Below, one piece after another: positions 60,381 to 64,000 of a stretch of 64,000 bases of DNA. A model generated the notes under the pieces. That model was not told the origin of the DNA and did no database searches. It was given only the letters and a program-made list of their open reading frames with translations. The stretch's first letter is position 1, and each line of letters starts with the position of its first letter. Source of the DNA: Apiospora phragmitis. Taxonomy: Eukaryota > Ascomycota > Sordariomycetes > Amphisphaeriales > Apiosporaceae. The stretch spans positions 6,448,001-6,512,000 of the forward strand of contig JAQQWL010000011.1 in NCBI GenBank assembly GCA_038363925.1. The letters run 5' to 3'. The position numbers were made by a program, and so were the translations under genes.

Positions 60381-61346
60381 TTAAACCTGGCTGTGTCGAG
60401 GTCGTTTGCGACCGCTTCCTGGTGCCGGGTGCAACTTGGACTGGCTTTCGCGCTTGAGTTTCTCGTCCAGCACACGAGCTGTCTGATGTTAGTAGGAAGA
60501 AGCTATGAATAGGGGGGGGGAGCAGTCAAGCGTACTGAGAACATCGTAACCGAATTGGGGGTACTCAAGCACAGAGAGCGGAACTCCTCTTCGGCCTCGG
60601 ATCGAAGAGTGTGGCTGCGAGTCGCCCAGAAGTTGGCAACAGGGGCGCGGATCGAGGTGTCGTCCTTGCTGGTGTAGGCGTAGACGTAACGAGCGTAGGC
60701 AATTTCGCCCTTGGCCGTGGAGTTGACGCAGTGAATCTTGCTGGTGGCCAGGCTCTTAAGCTTCTCCACGCCAAACTTCTCAGCCAGCGTATATACCCGC
60801 GCGTGTTTCAACAGCTGATCGCCCGACTCGTCGACCGAGGGCAAGGCCGGATCGGATTCGAGAATACGCTGGCCAGGCAGCTTTTCGGGAAGTAATCTCC
60901 TGTGTAAAGGTATTCGAGGAAGCAACCAACAGCGTCGGTTTCGTCGCCGACGAGTTCGATCTGGCGCGGCTATAATGCACGGGTCAGTTTGCTGTAGCCA
61001 GCAGCCTCATTGGGTGGGTGTGACGTACACTTCCATCATCACTGAAGGCGGCGCAAGCCTCTGCGAAGTAGGGACTCTGGACAAGGAGAGCTTGATGCGC
61101 GGTAAGAATGGTTTCGTTGCCACCGCTGCCAACGATCATGGTGACCACAGGACTGGTGAGGTAGCTGATGAAGCTCGTGCGCGGTTCCACATCACCGCCT
61201 TCAGCATAGGGTAGTTCGCTGCCGTTCGCGTTGTCGCCGCCCTCTTCTCCTTCGGCCATTTCAACATCGGCAGCGGGCGCGTCGGGCGCAGCGGGCGCAG
61301 CAGGCTGCTCCTCGGCAGGGTCATCCTCGGCGAACTCGGAGGCCAT
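60381..61346 (-). CDS. BTB/POZ-domain protein, frameshifted
   Basis: 283 aa after repair. Exons: 61346-61029, 60969-60536 and 60478-60381; introns 61028-60970 (GTACGT..TAG) and 60535-60479 (GTACGC..CAG). An acidic Ala/Pro/Glu leader precedes the BTB fold: TILTAHQALLVQSPYF, FLEYLYTGDYFPE and ARVYTLAEKFGVEKLKSLA. After it come PVANFWATRSHTL and the family end EYPQFGYDVL, then a basic Lys/Arg tail. Two single bases seem missing: at GGG 60887-60889 (plus strand) and around 60566. With both restored all three exons close in phase. Fungal BTB proteins of this short type may serve as Cul3 adaptors, but no partner domain is present. Confidence 0.85.
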
Positions 61347-62151
61347 GGTGCTTAAGTATGCTTATAGGCGGAATCGGTGGATGGGTTCAACGAATTCAGA
61401 CACGGACGCAAAGGCACCTATGGTATGTCACAGTACGAGATGAGAATCGCGCGCGTAAACGAAAAGTTCAATGAAATTGAATTGAAAGAATGACTGATGA
61501 CGAAACCTCTATCACAATTGTCGTGACTGCGCAACCCACCAGAGGATAGTCAATGCGATGCGATGGATGGTGATAGTGATGATAATGCAGGCGAATTGAA
61601 CGAATGTATGGAGTAAAGCAGAGAGGCTGGTAATTTCCAATGTTTGGAGCTCAAGAGCTGTAGGAAGCTCCAGCTGCTGGAGCTCAGGTGGGCTTACCTT
61701 TTACCTAGAAGTACAGGTACTGGTAGAGGTACTGGTACAGGCAAGTGGTGTGACTTGGTTCTGTTCATTGGTTGATGGGGGAGACTGGAGAGTCCCTGGA
61801 TCCCTGAAGCCGGCAGGCTATGCCTATCTGGGCTCTAGTCCAGGAACAAACCAACCGGTAGGGAGGCCGTGCATAGGAAAACACGAGACGGGCATTTACA
61901 AGAATACGACTATCAAGGAACTCATGTCGAAGGGTGCTGCAGAGTCTATTTTTATTGTATAGTGCTACTCTGTATATTATTCTGTCTGATTTCAGGAAGG
62001 CCATGACTAAGGTCCCTTTCAAAGCCAGCAATGCCCCGATGTCCCTCCATCCAACTCCGGCAACCGGCATCGTTGACTCGTCATCGATTTTTTGAGAGAA
62101 AAGGAAGATTCAAAACGTTTACTCCGACGGCCTATCGTCTGGCCCGTAGCC
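61347..62151. other. Intergenic; BTB gene promoter
   Basis: Holds the BTB promoter and the 3' UTR of the DIP2/CPS1 gene. It has overlapping ggagctc palindromes (61646-61690) and a small ggtactggtaga repeat near 61715-61740. No gene. Confidence 0.5.
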
Positions 62152-64000
62152 CTATGACTGCCCGGCTAGGTTGAAGTGCATGATGGCGTCCCTAGTCCAG
62201 TCATCGTCTTCAGCCCCCGGGCCTTCAACAGCGTTCATCATGCCCGTTTCGCGACCATCTACGCTGGGCAACCGAATCTGTGGCGTAGTTGCTGATTGCG
62301 GCCGCGCATCACCACCAAGACCATCAAAGCCGCCTAAGTTGTACCCTTGGCCGCTCGGACCTGCCGCCCTGGTGTCGATAGGAGGAGGCAGCGTACTAAC
62401 CGGCCTGCTGCTCTTAGCTGACATTTCCGCCGGCGGCAGTTCCGACATTTTGTTGATTTGGTGGTCGAACTCTTCCTGTTCTAGAATCTGCGGGGCATGT
62501 TCCATGTTCCTCAGCGAACTTGCCCCTGGGATGCCCGAGCTTCGCAGGCTGCTGACACTAGCCCGATGAGCTTCGACTTGGGCGTCGTTCTCTAGCCCTG
62601 ATGCGTCTCCATCTCGAATGTTGAACTGCGCGACGGTCCGCATCTTACGTGTCACCCAGCCGGCGAGAATCTTGCCACGCTGTTTCTCCGCAAGTCGACT
62701 TCGGGGGAAGTCACCCTTGTTCACAAACGCGACAATGTCAATGATGATCTGGTGTTCGCCGAGGATGGCGTTGACAATGACCGGCACAATCGATGCTAGG
62801 TACGCCTTGCGGGATACTTCGACCAGACCACCACGAGACCGCCGGCCTGGAATACAGCGCTGTTCTGGAGTTAGCAGGGTTTAGTAGGGGTATCATAAAT
62901 ACAAGACACTCACCAGCCGCTAGGGACGATGTTGCGATGGCATCGCTCCACCGATGCCTCTATGTCCATGGGGAAATGGCTGAGGCCGTTGATCTCAAAG
63001 GTCTCGCCAATGTTGCCAAGCACAAATAGCACTTGCATATCAACCTGCGCACCGCCGGGTCCGATAGGCCGACTGACACTATGCAGGAAGCCGAGGTCGC
63101 CAGTGCGTACATAACTGATGTTCGGGTCGCCATCAATGGTCCGCCCATCGAAGCGTTCGGCATCGAACGCATCCCTGGAGCCATAGAAAGACTTGACGCA
63201 AGCTTCGGAGTCGACCCAGATATCACCATACTCACCATCATGGCAAAGCAACCGACTTTCGGGGTTGACAATGGCAATCTGTGTCGACACGGGCACCATG
63301 CCGGAGTCCTGAACAAGAAGTGCCTTCGGATCACTCTCCGGGTCCACAGGCATAACCAAGCCCCTTCGCAACGCTCGCTGGTCAAGCCACAGTTCAATTG
63401 GCTCGATACACATGTAAGATCTCGATGCGACCATGGGATTGAGCACATGCGAGTAGACGGTATTGATAGCCGTTCTATCGAGTCCAGTGGCTGCGAAATG
63501 AAGCCGCACTTTCTGGAATACATCGACGCGTGGTCGTCCATCCGCCGAAATCATCATGTTCTTCAGCTCATGCATCGCAAAGCCCTTGCCAGGCATCACA
63601 TTCATGGCATGGTCCAGCATTTGGGGAGTGGCGTAGGTGTCCTTGATCTTATACCTGCTGAGCGTCAAGAAAAGCGAAATGGGGTTCTGCGCGAATTCGA
63701 CGGGCGAGAGCAAGTATGTCGGGGTACCGATATAAATGCCCATAAGGCATGAATGAATGAAGCCTAAGCCTGTGGTGCTTCGGACGCATCCAAGAACCGG
63801 CCGTGAACTGGTCATCTGACACGTTTCCTTTTGGACTTTGCACATGCCCAGTATTGTATCATGACCGAGTTGGACAGCTATCCTGCGTTGATCGGGTGTC
63901 CAATATGTCCAAATAATCGCAGGGTAACCGTGCTGAATCCAGGCTGGGTCCATCGTTATACCAAGGTCGCGGAGGCCATTGTTCTGTTTCGGCGGCTTCG
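62152..64000 (-). CDS. DIP2/CPS1-type AMP-binding protein, C-terminal part (truncated by window edge)
   Basis: C-terminal adenylate-forming domain of the large fungal Dip2/Cmr2/Cps1 proteins, implicated in lipid (diacylglycerol) handling and, in some fungi, virulence. The frame is open from the right edge (KPPKQNNGLRDLGITMDPAW) to an intron at 62913-62860 (GTGAGT..CAG), then to a stop ending at 62152. Recognisable family text: RSTTGLGFIHSCLMGIYIGTP, PVEFAQNPISLFLTLSRYKI, DGDPNISYVRTGDLGF and FPMDIEASVERCHRNIV (the A8-type region). The splice gives SG-C-AVFQAGGL. One base appears missing near 62826 (plus strand), between GGLVVV and LVEVSRKAYL. The ~180-residue tail is Ser/Pro-rich and disordered-looking. 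The N-terminal parts lie outside the window. Confidence 0.88.

Noticed and set aside
1..64000. Transposon, CRISPR array, secondary-metabolite cluster or bacterial-type defence system
   Set aside because: No transposase, reverse transcriptase, regular direct repeats, PKS/NRPS modules or defence-type gene sets were found on either strand.

Overview
The window is nuclear DNA from a filamentous ascomycete (Pezizomycotina, most likely Sordariomycetes). The evidence is short spliceosomal introns of about 50-150 nt with GTAAGT-like donors and YAG acceptors, Zn(II)2Cys6 transcription factors, a DUF5321-type protein, fungal PEBP and MARVEL proteins, and gene spacing of 0.3-3 kb. I see no transposase, reverse transcriptase, CRISPR array or rRNA gene.

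Layout, left to right. 1-15 kb: the 5' part of PIK1 (minus, cut by the left edge), an NC2alpha/DRAP1-like histone-fold repressor, an alpha/beta-hydrolase, D-xylulokinase, a His-rich CDF metal transporter, a SIRT4-like sirtuin and a small mitochondrial DUF5321-like protein. 15.4-21.7 kb: separase, head to head with the DUF5321 gene. 21.7-28.2 kb: a 6.5 kb stretch with no recognisable gene, containing a CA microsatellite and a pyrimidine tract. 28.2-35.1 kb: two same-strand Zn2Cys6 regulators, followed by a tRNA-like sequence. 35.8-42.4 kb: PEBP protein, EBP-type sterol isomerase, the splicing factor CWC15 head to head with exosome subunit RRP45, and an ARL3/ARFRP1 GTPase. 43.3-50.4 kb: a degraded beta-lactamase-like gene, a multipass membrane protein, a small ORF followed by a strong stem-loop, and TVP38. 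53.3-64 kb: an orphan membrane protein, an NmrA/isoflavone-reductase-like protein, a Cys-rich orphan, a MARVEL protein, a BTB protein and the 3' part of a DIP2/CPS1 AMP-binding gene (cut by the right edge).

Most genes are unlinked housekeeping functions (phosphoinositide signalling, transcription, splicing, RNA decay, Golgi traffic, chromosome segregation). No secondary-metabolite cluster or novel multi-gene system is evident.

The strongest window-wide signal is that many conserved genes are interrupted by single-base frameshifts, usually at short G or C runs. Adding or removing one base at each site restores the expected protein in about a dozen genes, including essential ones. Uncorrected assembly errors explain this better than pseudogenes. 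Coordinates below are for the sequence as given, and each broken site is noted in the gene concerned.
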